Shown: positions 19,439 through 29,035, counted from the stretch's first letter. The stretch is 64,000 nt of DNA from an uncultured Amylibacter sp. (GCA_959347345.1 OY365738.1:1636501-1700500), one strand, 5' to 3'. Notes: generated by a model not told the origin, from the sequence alone. Program-made: numbers and translations.

Positions 19439-21268
19439 ATGGACGTATTACCTGATAAACAAAACTTAAATTCCGTTTTTTCGGGATCTCGGTTTAGTAT
19501 TGATTTTTATCAACGTGATTATAAATGGACATATACACCAGTTGCTCGTTTGTTAGATGATATATTCGTTAAGTTTAATGAAGCCTATAAAGAACATAGC
19601 GATTTACCCCCATCGCATGAGTTTATCCAAAGCCATTATCCATGGTATTATTTGAATACCTATGTCACAAATAAGGCTGATGGAAAAGTTTTTATTGTGG
19701 ATGGTCAGCAAAGATTAACCACATTATCTTTAATGGCAATCACATTACTTCATTTGGCAACAGAGTATAATTCTAAATTGATTGGCTGGATAGATGAAAG
19801 AATTGCAGGATCATCAGGATTTAAAAAACAATTTTGGATGGATCACGAAGGACATCGTGAAACACAAACAGCTATTTATGAAGATAAAATAGACTCCGAA
19901 TTATCAAATCTGGGTATAACTTCAAAAAATATGGTAGCAAATTTTGTAACCATCAAAAACTTTTTTAGGATACAGCTTGATTCTCAACATAAACTTGAAA
20001 CTTTTATTTTTTATTTTTTAGAACGTTTGATATTAATTGAACTTTCAGTAGAACAAACAGATGTTCCAATGGTTTTTGAGGTTATTAACGACAGAGGCGT
20101 AAGGCTTGCACCGTATGAAATTGTAAAAGGCAAGCTACTTGGGCAGATAAAAAAAGATTTACTGTATAAAAACAAATATAACGATCTTTGGGATGATAGA
20201 ATTAGTTCAATAAACAAATATAGTGAAAACGAATCAGATATTTTCTTTCGAAATTATTTTAAGGCAAAATTTGCTGATAGTCGTAGCGAGGCACAACATT
20301 TTGACGGAGACTATCATCGGGAAATATTTACAAATGAATTTCAAGAACGTTTACGCTTATCACGCAATCCAGAAGGTGTGCTTAATTTTTTAGAGGGACC
20401 ATTTAAATATTTTTCACAACTCTATATTAAATGTTTAAAAGAATCTGATTCAAATTCTGAATCTGGTTTTTTATATAATAAGGCTGTAGATATTGATGGA
20501 GCATCAATGCTAGTAATGTCATCTTGCTTTGAAAATGACCCCGAAGAGAAACAAAAGCTTGAACAGATTCCTTTAGAGTTAGACCGCTTATTTTCTTTAT
20601 TGCAGTTACAAGGTGCATATGATAGCAATGGTTTTCAAGAAATCCTTTATAGAGTTTCGGCAGGTATTAGGGGAGAGCCTGCAACAAAAATTCGCGAAGT
20701 ATTTGATTTACACTTAAAAAATGAATTAGAGAGACGGCGTAATTCCGAAATTGAATCTACCTTTAATTATAGGTATTTTAGGCAAATTGGTGATACGCTT
20801 AATCGGCGATTTAAACGTTATGTCCTTGCGCGTGTAGAGGAGTTTTTTGCTGAACATCTTAACAAAAAGATGGCGCACCCTATCTATGATTTAACATGGA
20901 AAACAGGAGCAAAAGATGGTTTTCATGTTGAACATATCTTATCTAAAAATCCTGACAATATAGCACTCTTTGATAACGAAGATGATTTTGAAATAGAACG
21001 AAATCGATTAGGCGGATTGCTTTTGTTAAAAGGCAAAGATAATATATCAAGCAGCAATGAAACTTTTTCTAAAAAGTTAAAAACCTATGCTGGTTCATTA
21101 CTTTGGAATGAAACTCTTACTAGTGATTTTTCTCACGCAAACAATGACTTCAAAGATTTAAACAATAAGTTTGATTTATCATTGGAGGCAATGAGTGAGT
21201 TTGGCCCCAAAGAGCTGGAAGAAAGGCAAAAAATATTGTTCAAAATTGCCGAACAAATCTGGAAATAG
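19439..21268 (+). CDS. GmrSD-like DUF262/DUF1524 protein, probable type IV restriction nuclease
   Basis: This 609-residue protein has an N-terminal DUF262 domain with the nucleotide-handling motif VDGQQRLTTL at about residues 87-96. The C-terminal DUF1524 domain has an H-x-x-H type motif (HVEHILSKNPDN, about residue 497) and the NRLGGLLLLKGKDN...S continuation typical of HNH-like nucleases. GmrSD proteins combine the same domains and cleave phage DNA carrying modified cytosines, so a role in phage defence is inferred. The gene is clearly AT-richer than its neighbours and is preceded by a strong AGGAGG sequence. It sits alone between two inverted heptad arms, with its stop codon directly against the right arm. 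The modified-DNA target is unknown. Confidence 0.85.
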   Translation: MDVLPDKQNLNSVFSGSRFSIDFYQRDYKWTYTPVARLLDDIFVKFNEAYKEHSDLPPSHEFIQSHYPWYYLNTYVTNKADGKVFIVDGQQRLTTLSLMAITLLHLATEYNSKLIGWIDERIAGSSGFKKQFWMDHEGHRETQTAIYEDKIDSELSNLGITSKNMVANFVTIKNFFRIQLDSQHKLETFIFYFLERLILIELSVEQTDVPMVFEVINDRGVRLAPYEIVKGKLLGQIKKDLLYKNKYNDLWDDRISSINKYSENESDIFFRNYFKAKFADSRSEAQHFDGDYHREIFTNEFQERLRLSRNPEGVLNFLEGPFKYFSQLYIKCLKESDSNSESGFLYNKAVDIDGASMLVMSSCFENDPEEKQKLEQIPLELDRLFSLLQLQGAYDSNGFQEILYRVSAGIRGEPATKIREVFDLHLKNELERRRNSEIESTFNYRYFRQIGDTLNRRFKRYVLARVEEFFAEHLNKKMAHPIYDLTWKTGAKDGFHVEHILSKNPDNIALFDNEDDFEIERNRLGGLLLLKGKDNISSSNETFSKKLKTYAGSLLWNETLTSDFSHANNDFKDLNNKFDLSLEAMSEFGPKELEERQKILFKIAEQIWK

Positions 21269-21310
21269 GCATTCATCACTAACAACTAATAACTAACAAC
21301 TAATAACTCA
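21269..21310. repeat. right heptad arm flanking the DUF262 gene
   Basis: Read on the minus strand the units are TGAGTTA, TTAGTTG, TTAGTTA, TTAGTTG, TTAGTGA, TGAATGC. They begin exactly at the mlaC stop codon (TGA, minus strand 21310-21308) and end at the stop of the DUF262 gene (21266-21268). This is the inverted partner of 19320-19361. Confidence 0.85.
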
Positions 21311-21901
21311 TTTAGCGGTTCGCAAATGCACAATCAATTTATCCAAATCCCCACCATTCTTATCCAAAATCGCGCCAATCTGGGTGCGGATATCGCTCAG
21401 CAAACTGACACCCTCTAAAAAGATATTATACACCTTAAATGTGCCTTTCACATCAAGAATCTGCCACTGCGTGGAATAGGCGCCCCTACCCGCGATGGTA
21501 ACCCTTGAATCCACCAGATAGCCACCAGCAACGCGGGTAACATCGCCCGTCACGACCTCCGCCCCGCGAAACGAGACAAAATACCGCCCGCCATAAAACC
21601 GCGCCATATAACCGCTAAACGCCTTTTGATAGGCGGCTTTTTGCGCATCCGTGGCACTGCGATAGCTGGGACCAAGGGCTTTGCGGGCAATCAGGGGGAC
21701 TTCGGCATATTGGCTGAAAGTATCCTCAAACAGGGCAAAACGGGCTTCATCGTCCAGATCGGCATTGACCGCCGCCAAAACATCTACAATCAAAATATCG
21801 ACAAAAACACTGGCCGTCGCCTTGTTAATCTGCCCAAACGCAGGCGCGGCAAAGACCATCGCTAGCACCACCAGCATATATCTATTCATAATCATCAGCA
21901 T
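21308..21901 (-). CDS. mlaC: MlaC-type periplasmic phospholipid-binding protein
   Basis: MlaC shuttles phospholipids between the MlaA complex in the outer membrane and the MlaFEDB transporter in the inner membrane. This 197-residue protein has a signal peptide (MNRYMLVVLAMVFAAPAFG). The family core follows: FSQYAEVPLIARKALGPSYRSATDAQKAAYQKAF and FLEGVSLLSDIRTQIGAIL. It is coupled to mlaA. The ATG at 21901 has a GGAGG sequence six bases upstream that lies inside the mlaA coding region, and the two genes overlap by 20 bp. The mlaFED genes are not in this window. The stop codon is supplied by the neighbouring heptad arm. Confidence 0.9.
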   Translation of the reverse strand: MLMIMNRYMLVVLAMVFAAPAFGQINKATASVFVDILIVDVLAAVNADLDDEARFALFEDTFSQYAEVPLIARKALGPSYRSATDAQKAAYQKAFSGYMARFYGGRYFVSFRGAEVVTGDVTRVAGGYLVDSRVTIAGRGAYSTQWQILDVKGTFKVYNIFLEGVSLLSDIRTQIGAILDKNGGDLDKLIVHLRTAK

Positions 21902-22661
21902 AAGGATCCTCCAAATCGTTAATATCCAAGCCCTCGTTTAGGAAATAACGGCGGTTTTGTAAATAAAAGGAACGGATGGTTGCATAGCTATCTTCGGATT
22001 CATACAGTAAATTTTGCGAAACATCCCAATAATTGCGCTGATTTTGAACAATCCCAATAATCCGTAAACCCAAACGTGCATATCGTTGTTCGCGGCTGAG
22101 CACCAACCGCAACGGGTCGGTGAAAACATCCACTATACGCCCTGCGACATCACGCTCTGTACTTGGCCCGAAAAACGGCAGGGAGACAAATTTCCCCTCG
22201 CCAAAGCCCCAAGTATGCAGCGTTTGCCCAAAATCGGCAGAGCGATTTTTCACCCCAACCGCCGTTGCCACATCCACAATCCCCGCAACACCCACGGTTG
22301 TATTCAAAACAAACCGCATGGTTGTTTGGAAAAGCTCATCCAGCTTGCCTTGCAATATATTATTAACCGCGCGGCGTGGCATGGACAGGTTATTAACGAA
22401 ATTGGGGATAATCGGGTTTGGCTTGCCCTTTGATCGTGTGGGTTTGTCCTTTTTTATCGCCTTACCGTCCGCGTCCTTTTTCACAAAAATACTGAGGATG
22501 GATTTGTTAAACTCATGGATTTTGCGGTTTTGAACCTCATTCGGGTCATAAATATCAGGGGAATTAAAGCCTTTATCACAAGCACTTAACGCCACAAAAA
22601 GCGCCATCACCAGCAAAATACGCAAGGGTGCATATATAGAATGTGTACGGGGGGCTGGCAT
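21882..22661 (-). CDS. mlaA: MlaA-type outer-membrane lipoprotein (VacJ family)
   Basis: MlaA removes mislocalised phospholipids from the outer leaflet of the outer membrane and passes them to MlaC. This 259-residue lipoprotein has a signal peptide ending in the lipobox LSAC (Cys28). The family segments are YDPNEVQNRKIHEFN, FVLNTTVGVAGIVDVAT, FGQTLHTWGFGEGKFVSLPFFGPST and DVFTDPLRLV. An unusual insert rich in Lys and Asp sits at about residues 62-80. A promoter with near-consensus boxes and an AAGGAAGGAG ribosome-binding sequence precede it. It is the first gene of the mlaA-mlaC unit. Confidence 0.93.
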   Translation of the reverse strand: MPAPRTHSIYAPLRILLVMALFVALSACDKGFNSPDIYDPNEVQNRKIHEFNKSILSIFVKKDADGKAIKKDKPTRSKGKPNPIIPNFVNNLSMPRRAVNNILQGKLDELFQTTMRFVLNTTVGVAGIVDVATAVGVKNRSADFGQTLHTWGFGEGKFVSLPFFGPSTERDVAGRIVDVFTDPLRLVLSREQRYARLGLRIIGIVQNQRNYWDVSQNLLYESEDSYATIRSFYLQNRRYFLNEGLDINDLEDPYADDYE

Positions 22662-22688
22662 CCAAAGGCTCCTTCCTTGTAGCTAGGG

Positions 22689-22717
22689 GTTATATACGGT
22701 ATAGCGATAAAAGTCAA
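22689..22717 (-). promoter_or_regulatory. predicted sigma70-type promoter for mlaA-mlaC
   Basis: On the minus strand TTGACT (22717-22712) and TATAAC (22694-22689) are separated by 17 bp, 28 bp upstream of the mlaA start. Confidence 0.6.
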
Positions 22718-22737
22718 GGTCATAGCCTCCGCGCGAC

Positions 22738-23538
22738 CTATCCCCCAAAAACTTTACCAAGAAATTTTGGGGACTCGGTGAAAACCTCGCACCCATCGCG
22801 GGTCACACCCAACGAATGCTCAAACTGCGCCGACAAAGATTTATCGCGGGTCACAGCCGTCCAGTCATCCGCCAAAACCTTCGTTTCACACCGCCCCAAA
22901 TTCACCATCGGTTCTATCGTGAAAAACATCCCCTCTTCCAAAATCGCGCCAGAACCAACCCGCCCATAATGCAGCACATTCGGTGGAGCGTGAAACACCC
23001 GCCCCAAGCCATGCCCGCAAAAATCGCGGACAACCGAGCAGCCCTGCGATTCGACATAGCCCTGTATTGCCGCGCCTATATCGCCGAAATACGCGCCTGG
23101 GCGAACCGCTTCAATACCAATCATCAGCGCGTCATGGGTGAGTTTTATCAAACGTTCGGCCTTACGGCTACGCCTGCCCGCGATAAACATCCGCGAAGTA
23201 TCACCAAACCAGCCATCCAAAATACAGGTCACGTCTATGTTTAAAATATCACCATCACGCAGGTATTTATCATCGCTGGGAATACCGTGGCAAACAACAT
23301 GATTGATGGAAATACAACACGATTTGGGATAGCCGCGATAGCCCAGGGTCGCGGGGGTGGCACCGTTTGCCAGCATATAATCGTGGCAGAGGCTATCCAA
23401 ATGCCCCGTGCTGACACCAGGGGCGACATGCTCGCCGATCATATCCAAAACCTCTGCCGCCAGCCGACCAGCACGGCGCATCCCGTCAAAATCGCTCGGC
23501 TGGTGAATAGTGATACCGCTTTGGTTTATATGAGTCAT
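22738..23538 (-). CDS. map: methionine aminopeptidase, type I
   Basis: This enzyme removes the initiator methionine from nascent proteins. The metal ligands of the pita-bread fold can be seen in sequence order: Asp in DILNIDVTCILDGWFGDTSRMF, His in DFCGHGLGRVFH, Glu in FFTIEPMVN, and Glu in AQFEHSLGVT. CHGIPSD contains the conserved substrate-side histidine. At 266 residues from the ATG at 23538 the length is normal. The frame is open further upstream, but that extension has no family match and would overlap a 15-bp tandem duplication. It is divergent from the cinA-like gene. Confidence 0.93.
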   Translation of the reverse strand: MTHINQSGITIHQPSDFDGMRRAGRLAAEVLDMIGEHVAPGVSTGHLDSLCHDYMLANGATPATLGYRGYPKSCCISINHVVCHGIPSDDKYLRDGDILNIDVTCILDGWFGDTSRMFIAGRRSRKAERLIKLTHDALMIGIEAVRPGAYFGDIGAAIQGYVESQGCSVVRDFCGHGLGRVFHAPPNVLHYGRVGSGAILEEGMFFTIEPMVNLGRCETKVLADDWTAVTRDKSLSAQFEHSLGVTRDGCEVFTESPKFLGKVFGG

Positions 23539-23565
23539 GGGCGTGGGTATAGCCGAAATCTCCCC

Positions 23566-23595
23566 AAAATTCAAGAGGGCAAAATTCAAGAGGGC
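23566..23595. repeat. perfect 15-bp tandem duplication
   Basis: AAAATTCAAGAGGGC is present twice head to tail in the short space between the divergent map and cinA-like genes. It may alter their spacing from promoters. Confidence 0.8.
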
Positions 23596-23640
23596 GGTGT
23601 GCTTCTTGCCAAGTCGCACAATAACCTATATCAAACCCCT

Positions 23641-24375
23641 ATGACTAAAACTAATCCTACAGCCGCGATGATTGTCATTGGCGATGAAATCCTCAGCGGG
23701 CGCACCCGTGATGCTAATATGTATCATTTGGCGGGGGTATTGGGGCAGGTTGGGATTATCTTAAACCAAGTGCGGGTTATCGGCGATGATAAAACCGCGA
23801 TTATCACAGCCGTGCGTGAATTATGCAAAACCCACACACACGTTTTCACCAGTGGAGGGATTGGCCCCACCCACGATGATATCACCGCCGAGTGCGTGGC
23901 GGAAGCGTTTGATTGCAAGATAACAATCCGTAAAGATGCCCGCACGATATTGGCAAGCCACTATAAAGGGGGGGAGGATGATTTAACCCCTGCCCGCTTG
24001 CGCATGGCGCGGATTCCAGACGGGGCGGTTTTGATAAAAAACACGATATCGGGCGCGCCTGGGTTTAGTATTGAAAACCTGCATGTGCTGGCGGGAGTGC
24101 CGCATATTTTTGCCGATATGGTTGCCAATCTTTTGCCGACCTTGCCGTCGGGGGCGCGGGTGCGCTCGGACTCTGTCCGTGTGGATTTGCCCGAATCAAC
24201 CCTTGCCCTGCCTTTGGCGCGGATAGCCAGCGACCATCCCGATATAACCATCGGCTCTTACCCGTTTTATGAAAATGGACAGCATGGGGCGCATTTGGTT
24301 GTGCGCGGGATTGACTCTGTGCAGATAAAATCCGCGATTGCCGCGATTAAAACGCAGTTTTTAACCACACCCTAA
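23641..24375 (+). CDS. CinA N-terminal (molybdopterin-binding) domain protein
   Basis: This 244-residue protein contains the MoaB/Mog-like fold found at the N-terminus of CinA: AAMIVIGDEILSGRTRDANMYHLA followed by the FTSGGIGPTHDDIT loop. The C-terminal nicotinamide-nucleotide amidase domain of full CinA is absent, as in many alphaproteobacteria that carry a short stand-alone form. In related proteins this domain acts as an ADP-ribose or NMN pyrophosphatase, but activity here is not established. The ATG at 23641 fits the family start. It is convergent with the large lipoprotein gene, with 25 bp between stops. Confidence 0.85.
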   Translation: MTKTNPTAAMIVIGDEILSGRTRDANMYHLAGVLGQVGIILNQVRVIGDDKTAIITAVRELCKTHTHVFTSGGIGPTHDDITAECVAEAFDCKITIRKDARTILASHYKGGEDDLTPARLRMARIPDGAVLIKNTISGAPGFSIENLHVLAGVPHIFADMVANLLPTLPSGARVRSDSVRVDLPESTLALPLARIASDHPDITIGSYPFYENGQHGAHLVVRGIDSVQIKSAIAAIKTQFLTTP

Positions 24376-24400
24376 CCGATAGACGAATCGCCACCCGTTA

Positions 24401-27400
24401 TTAGTTCGCACACCGACCCGAGCCATTAGCCTTAACAGTTGGACAGGCAATAAAGCCACCAGTCCAGCCATAGGTAGAGGTTCGTGCACCCTCGTTAGAA
24501 ATAAACACCCCAATCGCGCCAGCACGCCCGATAAGCCCTGTGATAGTCCCATCTGGGTAATTAGCAAGGCTATTGGTAACAGTCCCTGTCATAATACCCC
24601 TTTCATCCCAGTATCCGTTCATAGCAAGAAACCCTCCAATAGCACCAGAGGTATAGAAATTTCTGTTGCTATAATTAATACTCAGGTTGAAATTTGTACC
24701 GCCACGAACTCCATCTGATTGATCAACGGTAGTAGCACCGCTGGTATAATTCCATTTTTTATTGCCAAATAGATGCGCATGCCCCCGCCACGTTGCCACG
24801 ACTGGGGTTCTATCCCCTGTCGTAAAGCCGGGAGGACGATAACTCCCGAATGGAAGAGGCCTGCCAACATTTGTATTTGGATGAATCCCTGCATGAAAGG
24901 TACGTTGAATGGCGCTAGTAGATTCAGGAGCACAGCAACCGTTTTCATTCCATAGGGAAGCCATATACGAATACCCGCCAACCAAGCCCGCGGGGGTGGG
25001 GATATCCGCATTATTCGCATCTTTGCCCAAGGTAACGGCAACGGTATATGACCTGCGTCTGGCACCATCATCCGTGCGTGAATGGCCATAAGATATATGG
25101 TAGGGGGCGGTGGTTGATGTCAACAAAACCTCATTCCATCTACCTGATGCGTTATGGGGGACAGAGACAAACGCTTCACCCCTAACCTGTGTGGCATAAA
25201 GCCAATCCTGATAAGTCGTCTCCGTCGCGGCAAGATTGGGCTTGCCCGGTCTTGCGACAAATCCGCCAGCAACATTCGGGGCAACAAAGGCACCAACGAT
25301 ACCCCCCTGGCCGATAAGACCTGATAAAAATCCTGCTTCGGTGCCTCTGCTTGAAACTGTGTTCACATTACCCTCCACTAAACCATCCTCATTAAATCTA
25401 CCCCTAACTTGATAGGTGTAACCCGGGCTGGTAAGGGGATTTGCCGACAAACCACCAGTGATGCTTCCACCCGTTTGGGTATAAGCAACGGTAAGAGCGA
25501 TATCGCCGTAACGGGTTTGAATTACGGGTGCCGCCGCAGTCCCGACATTCTGTCGCGCTGACAGCTGTCCAACCCAAGTTGCACTACCCGATTTGCTCTG
25601 CACAGGTGCACCCAAATCTGTTCCTGAGGTCACACCCGAATAAAACTGTCGCCTACCCTTGTATACACCAGTATAAAACGCCACACCATCGTTGGCATCC
25701 GTGCCAATACTCGCCAACCTCCATGTGGCAGTTGACATCCTAAGAATACCGCCGTCACGAGCCGTAATCCCCGCTACGCTCTGCCCATTGGCACCCGCTT
25801 TTCCGCCTTCCAACCAATGGTTTTCTGCACGGGGTTCGGCGAACAATCCGTATTTCCCCGCACCATGCGAAGCCGTCCAAACGTTACTGTAAGTGACTGC
25901 TGTTGGCACCTGATACGGTACTGCGACAAAGCCACCAGCAAATTTATTGTTTTCTTCATTTGAAGCAAACACACCAATCGCGCCAGTTTGCCCGATAATC
26001 CCAGATAGGGGTGCGCTGATTAACCCTCTAAGGATAGTGCCACTTATCGCGCCCCGTGGGTTAAATCTACCATCAATGGTGTATAAGAGACCGGAATTGA
26101 GGCTGCGTATATCATTTCTAACTGTGCCATCTAATTCCCCAGCTTGCCCTTCATGGTTAGAGGTGAAGCTAACGGTAAGGTCAAATGGGCGTCTGATTGT
26201 AGTGGTACCACTCTGTGCCACCAATTCGCCCCGCCATAGTGCGCTTGGGATACTTTGTGCTGTCAACCCAGCCACATCTATCGGCGCACCCACACTTGCA
26301 GTATGTAAAACCCCAGCGTAAAAATTACCACCCTGTGCCTTGACGGCAAAGCCATTTGTGGCATCGCCTCCTACTAACCTAGTGCGGAAGTCGGCACCAT
26401 TGAAATCGCCAATTTGCGCATTTGCACCACTGGCTAAACTAGAAAAACCGCGTGTTCCATCCGTAAATACGGTGGTTTGCAAAAATTCGCTTTTGCCTGG
26501 TGTGCTTGGCGCCTCGGCAGGGGAGACGGAGGATTCTGTCCAATCCTCATAATTAACCAGATTTGCATTACTATCTGCCCCTGTCTCCGCCAGGCTTTCA
26601 TCTTCCGCCACAGCCGCTTCCTCATAGTCGGGATGGTCTGGATTTGATGCGGTGAAACCGCCCGCATTGCCCGTGTTCTTATTGCCGTCAATACCCGTAT
26701 TTTCGCGGTCAACAAAGGCCGCAACCACGCCTTCTTGGCCAATAAACCCAATGACTCTCAATAAACCGTGGTTATTCGTGGCATCCCTAATCGAAGCAAA
26801 GCTATTATATATCTGGCCTTTTTCGTTAAAATGCACAGATAAACGTAGCTGAGCGGCGACGGCAATAGCTGGTCTCGCCTCCGCACGGTTAGGTGCAACA
26901 TGAAGCCCTAGTCCGGTTCCGGCATCATTGCTAAAGTTAATTTGTTTTTTGGTCCAATCAATATAAAAATCCACCGCCGTTTGCGTGGGATTTTCGGTGG
27001 TGCTAAAATGTCCGGGCCATACCGCCGTGGCAGGTGCCTCAGTTAAAGGCGCGCCCAGATTGGTTGTTGGCAGAATCACAGCATGTTGGGATGTCCGCAG
27101 GTTAGCCTCGGCATCGCCTGGTTTTATCAGCGTAAAAAAGGCATAGCCATCAGGGTTTCTGTTCCGATTGGCTTCTGTTCCAGCACCGCCACGGCGACCG
27201 ACATTAATCGCGCCCATTTCCGGTCTTTCGACGGGGGTGTCAGGTATATCAACGGTTCGAATGATGGCTTCAAGTGCGGGTGCAATTGCGTGATCCTGCG
27301 TTATGGTTACAGACAAAAAGCTATCGGCATATTTGGGGCCGGGAATGAAAGTGGGCTCGGTTCCGGATCCCGGTGACGTCCCAAGCGCAGGTGTCACACA

Positions 27401-29035
27401 ACTGGCATGCGGGGTCACAACCGCATCACCAGTGCAAAGATCCTCCCGCAGCGTAGCATAGGCTGCATTGCTCTTACAACTTTCGTGAAACGGGTCAGCT
27501 GTACAAAACGAGTTCCGTGCCGTGGCGTCTTGATAAGCCGCAGTACACTTTGGGTGAAACAGGTTATTCACACCATTCGCGTTCGTACCGCAAAAGGTAT
27601 TCCGTAGCATGTCAAATCGTCCGCCATCACACTGCGTGGAAAAAAGAAAATCAGCATCACTCACCACGCAACCATCCCTCAACGTTGTGCTGAAATTATC
27701 ACCACAACCCGCAGGTACAGCTGTATTACCGGTAAAGGCGGTGTTACAGGCGCGATAGCTCGCGCAAAGTTCATCTGTGGCGGAACGACCGGTTGCACTG
27801 CAATATGTATAGCGTATCCCCTGTGCCCCAGACAGATAGGGGGCAAAGGTGGAACCAGCCACGCAAGCCGTGGCAAACGGATCAGCACTACAGGTGGATA
27901 TAGCACCCGTGCCAAGCGACGCGCACCGCGATGTTTCAATACCCTCAGCACAAGCGTTAATTTGTTCTGTCAGATAGCACCGTGTTGCAGCATCATTATC
28001 CCCGCAAGCGGTTGTTTGTGCGGGTTGTCCGCTATACGCAATACATAAGGCATTGAAAGTATCCGCACTATCCCCTTCGCAGGTCTGCTGGACTGCGTCT
28101 GCGCAAACCTGTTCGGTAATAGTGGTCGTACCATCGCCACAGTTGGTAACTGCCGTTCTGCGGGCGGTTTGGAATACCGTGGCAGAGGAATCATAACACA
28201 GCGCGTGAAACGGATTTTTTGCGCAAGCAAAGGTGGTCGCATTGGGGCACAACCGCCCGCGCAAATCCGTGGTACAGGCCGTAATAATAGTATTACGTGA
28301 CGCCTCATAGGTCGTACCACACAGGGCATTAAACGGATCACCCGCATTATTCGCATCATTTGCGTCATAGGTGCAAGTGCTTGAAATCACGGTAGTGCAA
28401 CGGCTGGTAGCTGCGTTGGCTGAGGTTGCACAAAAAGCGTTACGTTGTGCTATATAAGTTGGATTGCCATCGCAGGCACTATTAAAAGGATCCGAATCAC
28501 AGGTACTAACAACGGCTTGATCTGTCGTATATCCAGCACATAAATCCGGATTCGCTGTTCTTCCAGCGTCATCAACGCAAGTTACCTCAATCGCATTAAC
28601 GCAAAACTGGCTGGCAAGGTCGCCACTGGGATCAATACATGTGCTAATCGTGCTTTCCCGTGCGAGCTGATAGGTGTCTGAGTTGGCGTCTGTCTGACAC
28701 AGGGGTGCAAACGGATTACCCGTGTCTTCCGCGTCATTCGTGTTACCCTCGCAAACAAATTCTGTTGCAGTGCCGCATAGCTCTGGCGTGGCATCTTTCA
28801 CACAACCAGTAATAACCACATTGCGCGCATCGGCGAACTTTTCAATACACTCTGCTTCAAACGGATTTGGCGCACACCGGGCCGCCAAGCGGGATTCGGG
28901 AGTATCAAGATTCACATCAAGCGACAGCGCACCACCACAGGCGGTTATTAAAAACAGTGAAAACACGGCTATAAGCCTGTATAGGATTGAACCTGATAGG
29001 CGGGGTGCAAGGGTGTGGGATTTAAGATAGGTCAT
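24401..29035 (-). CDS. giant cysteine-rich surface lipoprotein with four C-terminal beta-rich repeats
   Basis: I do not recognise this 1544-residue protein as a named family. It starts with a signal peptide ending in ITAC, so Cys33 is the likely lipidated residue. Residues 54-546 contain 42 cysteines, with a recurring [DN]PF-x3-C motif. There are seven exact copies near residues 57, 107, 182, 233, 274, 385 and 514, plus two variants. The rest (about 570-1544) consists of four long repeats. Each ends with a G-[FIL]-I-G-x-x-G-x-[IV]-x-x-F motif followed by GGF, as in GLIGRAGAIGVF. The repeat pattern resembles TbpB/fHbp-like lipoprotein barrels. Nothing enzymatic is visible. A surface or adhesive role is inferred from architecture only. 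It is preceded by its own promoter and an AAAGGA sequence. Confidence 0.7.
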   Translation of the reverse strand: MTYLKSHTLAPRLSGSILYRLIAVFSLFLITACGGALSLDVNLDTPESRLAARCAPNPFEAECIEKFADARNVVITGCVKDATPELCGTATEFVCEGNTNDAEDTGNPFAPLCQTDANSDTYQLARESTISTCIDPSGDLASQFCVNAIEVTCVDDAGRTANPDLCAGYTTDQAVVSTCDSDPFNSACDGNPTYIAQRNAFCATSANAATSRCTTVISSTCTYDANDANNAGDPFNALCGTTYEASRNTIITACTTDLRGRLCPNATTFACAKNPFHALCYDSSATVFQTARRTAVTNCGDGTTTITEQVCADAVQQTCEGDSADTFNALCIAYSGQPAQTTACGDNDAATRCYLTEQINACAEGIETSRCASLGTGAISTCSADPFATACVAGSTFAPYLSGAQGIRYTYCSATGRSATDELCASYRACNTAFTGNTAVPAGCGDNFSTTLRDGCVVSDADFLFSTQCDGGRFDMLRNTFCGTNANGVNNLFHPKCTAAYQDATARNSFCTADPFHESCKSNAAYATLREDLCTGDAVVTPHASCVTPALGTSPGSGTEPTFIPGPKYADSFLSVTITQDHAIAPALEAIIRTVDIPDTPVERPEMGAINVGRRGGAGTEANRNRNPDGYAFFTLIKPGDAEANLRTSQHAVILPTTNLGAPLTEAPATAVWPGHFSTTENPTQTAVDFYIDWTKKQINFSNDAGTGLGLHVAPNRAEARPAIAVAAQLRLSVHFNEKGQIYNSFASIRDATNNHGLLRVIGFIGQEGVVAAFVDRENTGIDGNKNTGNAGGFTASNPDHPDYEEAAVAEDESLAETGADSNANLVNYEDWTESSVSPAEAPSTPGKSEFLQTTVFTDGTRGFSSLASGANAQIGDFNGADFRTRLVGGDATNGFAVKAQGGNFYAGVLHTASVGAPIDVAGLTAQSIPSALWRGELVAQSGTTTIRRPFDLTVSFTSNHEGQAGELDGTVRNDIRSLNSGLLYTIDGRFNPRGAISGTILRGLISAPLSGIIGQTGAIGVFASNEENNKFAGGFVAVPYQVPTAVTYSNVWTASHGAGKYGLFAEPRAENHWLEGGKAGANGQSVAGITARDGGILRMSTATWRLASIGTDANDGVAFYTGVYKGRRQFYSGVTSGTDLGAPVQSKSGSATWVGQLSARQNVGTAAAPVIQTRYGDIALTVAYTQTGGSITGGLSANPLTSPGYTYQVRGRFNEDGLVEGNVNTVSSRGTEAGFLSGLIGQGGIVGAFVAPNVAGGFVARPGKPNLAATETTYQDWLYATQVRGEAFVSVPHNASGRWNEVLLTSTTAPYHISYGHSRTDDGARRRSYTVAVTLGKDANNADIPTPAGLVGGYSYMASLWNENGCCAPESTSAIQRTFHAGIHPNTNVGRPLPFGSYRPPGFTTGDRTPVVATWRGHAHLFGNKKWNYTSGATTVDQSDGVRGGTNFNLSINYSNRNFYTSGAIGGFLAMNGYWDERGIMTGTVTNSLANYPDGTITGLIGRAGAIGVFISNEGARTSTYGWTGGFIACPTVKANGSGRCAN

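Noticed and set aside
19320..21310. Standard insertion sequence or MITE
   Set aside because: No transposase is encoded, and no clear target-site duplication can be seen outside the arms. The termini are tandem heptads, not a single terminal inverted repeat.
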